Of a stretch of DNA of 13,037 bases, positions 11,342 to 13,037 are shown in pieces; the first letter of the stretch is position 1, and each line of letters opens with the position of its first letter. The DNA is from an uncultured Lachnospiraceae bacterium. Lineage in GTDB: Bacteria > Bacillota > Clostridia > Lachnospirales > Lachnospiraceae. The notes beneath the pieces were generated by a model. It saw nothing but the letters and a program-made list of their open reading frames with translations. It did not search any database and was not told where the DNA came from. Both the position numbers and the translations under genes were made by a program. The DNA is taken from NCBI GenBank assembly GCA_910587105.1, contig CAJUMB010000077.1:1-13037 (forward strand), given 5' to 3'.

Positions 11342-13037
11342 GTGTGCCGAGCATGGCACTAATCTTACTGGTGAAAGTCCAGTCACGGGTATTTACCGCC
11401 AAGTGTAATGAACCACAAGTCGGTATCAGTAATGGTATGGATGAAGGAAGTGGTGCAGCAAAATCCTTGAGCCTGCGTACAGAAACTTGATAAGGCGATT
11501 AGGTGGGTAAGGCTGCACAACAAACCGAAGCCCAAAAGGTAAACGTAAAACCGAAGTTGTAAATCAAGAGGTTGTGGGATGAAAGATTAGTGTCTTACCT
11601 CGGGAGACCCTGCTCACATACCGAAAGGTATGGTCGGAAAAGGTTCGGAGAGGGAGTCAGATGATGTCATAGCAGGCGGATACCCATAGGGTACTTAGCT
11701 GAAGGACTGAAACGATTTATAGTACGAACCGCTATGTTTAAAATAATACATGAACCAGAAATCGGATGGACAGGAAAAGCAGGACCGTAACCAAGGAATA
11801 CTATTTATATTCAGAGGGGTGTTATGTATGAATCTTAGGATAAGTCAGAGGAGTAACAACGATGGAATTGATTGAAATGATTTTATCAAAAGAGAATCTG
11901 AACAGAGCCTGCAAAAAGGCAGTATCTAATAAAGGTGCAAGTGGAGTTGATGGAGTTACCGTTGAGGAACTGGGGGACTATATAAGGGAAAATAAGGATG
12001 AAATTGCTGCATCCATTAGAAATAGAACTTATATGCCGAAGCCGGTGCGGAGAGTATACATTCCGAAAGACAATGGAAAACAACGCCCATTAGGAATCCC
12101 GGCAGCGCTGGATAGAACGATCCAACAGGCAGCTGCACAGCCAATCTCTGATATTTAGGAAGAAATATTCAGTGAATACAGTTGCGGCTTCAGACCAGGC
12201 AGAAGCTGTCATGATGCAATCAGACAGGCGCTCTGCTGTCTGAATGATGGCTGTGAATGGGTTGTGGATATTGATATTGAACAGTTTTTCGACAAAGTAA
12301 ATCATGATAAATTAATTCAGATACTAAGGGAGCAGGTAAATGACAGCAGCACGCTGAATCTGATTCGGAAATATCTGAAAGCAGGAGTAATGGAAAAAAG
12401 GCTGGAGAAAGCAACCGCCACGGGCGTGCCACAGGGAGGTCCATTATCAGTTGTATGTTCCAATATTTACCTTGATAAGTTAGATAAGGAGCTGGAGCAG
12501 AGAGGACTCCGTTTCACAAGATATGCTGACGATGTGCTGATATTTACAAAAAGTGAAATGGCAGCAAACCGAGTGATGAAATCTATATGCAGTTGGTTAG
12601 AAAGGAAGTTATTCTTGAGAGTGAATGCTGCAAAAACAAAAGCAGTAAGACCGGCAAGAAGTAAATATCTCGAATTCACATTCTTAAAGAAAGGTTCTGA
12701 ATGGAAAGTCAGACCGGCCAATGAAAAGAAGAAGAAACTGAAAAAGAAGCTAAGTGAATACCTGAAAATAGGAAAAGCAGCAGCAGGACCAGCCGCAGTC
12801 ACAATTAAAAGAATAAACGAGATTGTGAGGGGATGGATAAATTATTTCAGAATCGGAATGATGAAAATGTACATGGAAGAATTGGGGGGAATGGCTAAGA
12901 CACAAAGTCCGAGTAATCATCATGAAACAGTGGAAGAGACCAAAAGCCATCTATCGAAATCTAAGTTATCTGAACTGGAAACAGAGTACTCTCGGAAACC
13001 CAATAGAGAATAGGCAGGAAAGGGTTGGTTTTTAGAA
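11342..13037 (+). mobile_element. Group II intron, 3' end beyond the window
   Basis: The 5' end fits GTGTGCC at 11342-11348 (GUGYG consensus), which pairs GTGCC with GGCAC (11355-11359). It is followed by about 500 nt of structured non-coding sequence (ribozyme domains I-III, with GGTGAAAGTCC and many short complementary pieces) and then by a reverse transcriptase/maturase gene from 11862 to the edge. Domains V and VI are not in the window, so the 3' boundary is unknown. The exact 5' base could be 11340 or 11342. It sits directly downstream of the Uma2 terminator stem, the type of site used by class C introns, but the class was not determined. The encoded protein is broken, so the copy could move or splice only with help in trans, if the RNA is intact. 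Confidence 0.85.
11862..13035 (+). pseudogene. ltrA: Group II intron reverse transcriptase/maturase, interrupted
   Basis: LtrA-type protein. RT0-RT2 are clear (NKGASGVDGVTV, PVRRVYIPK, RPLGIPAALDRTIQQA). An in-frame TAG at 12156-12158 then breaks PISDI*EEIFSEYSCGFRPGRS, where relatives have Tyr or a similar residue. The frame reopens directly with VDIDIEQFFD, VPQGGPLS and the polymerase core YADD (12522-12533). The maturase region VRGWINYFRIG follows. In a run of six G at 12884-12889 the frame slips; with one G fewer it reads EELGEWLRHKVRV and MKQWKRPKAIYRNL as in intact maturases, up to a TAG at 13033-13035. The last 25 residues of that frame do not match a normal C-terminus, so a further lesion near 13000 is possible. 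AGAGGAG lies 8 nt before the ATG. Relatives are about 400-450 residues long. Confidence 0.85.

Overview
The window looks like a chromosomal segment from an anaerobic Firmicute of the Clostridia, most likely a gut Lachnospiraceae. This rests on Gram-positive style ribosome binding sites, sigma-A type promoters, and families typical of that group: a standalone prolyl-tRNA deacylase, a DUF5722-like secreted protein, an Ltp-repeat protein and an LtrA-type intron protein. The taxonomic call is inference from style and family content.

Left part (1-2311): a fold-type I PLP decarboxylase (Orn/Lys/Arg type), then a standalone Ala-tRNA(Pro) editing enzyme with its own promoter. Positions 2312-3012 are gene debris: the start of an AAA-ATPase/nuclease-like protein on the plus strand, and on the minus strand a frameshifted ATPase-like C-terminus that runs into a HicB-like tail.

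Positions 3016-5585 are leftward genes: a zinc-ribbon/membrane/Ltp-repeat protein, a small membrane protein, and a membrane-anchored Hanks-type Ser/Thr kinase. The kinase is divergent from an XRE-type regulator (5715) that is followed by a D-2-hydroxyacid dehydrogenase (6194). The two divergent promoters appear to share a palindromic -10 element. Two families of short dispersed repeats occur in this half: AAGACACGCTCTA three times, and a ~30-bp element twice. The two copies of the second family are inverted and bracket the kinase gene.

Middle (7270-9435): a secreted glycosidase-like protein with a clear promoter and an operator-like inverted repeat, and a HAD-family hydrolase, both leftward.

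Right part (9436-13037) is accessory-looking. It holds an AT-rich intergenic region, a small XRE protein with a 10-residue repeat tail, a decayed PH/GRAM-like gene, and a Uma2 (PD-(D/E)XK) protein with a terminator. A group II intron begins directly behind that terminator. Its reverse transcriptase is broken by an in-frame amber codon and a frameshift in a G6 tract, and the intron runs off the window end. No tRNA, rRNA or CRISPR array was seen. The strongest candidates for something less described are the repeat-bracketed kinase/XRE module, the zinc-ribbon-Ltp plus small membrane protein pair, and the repeat-tailed XRE protein; none can be proven to be a novel system from sequence alone.
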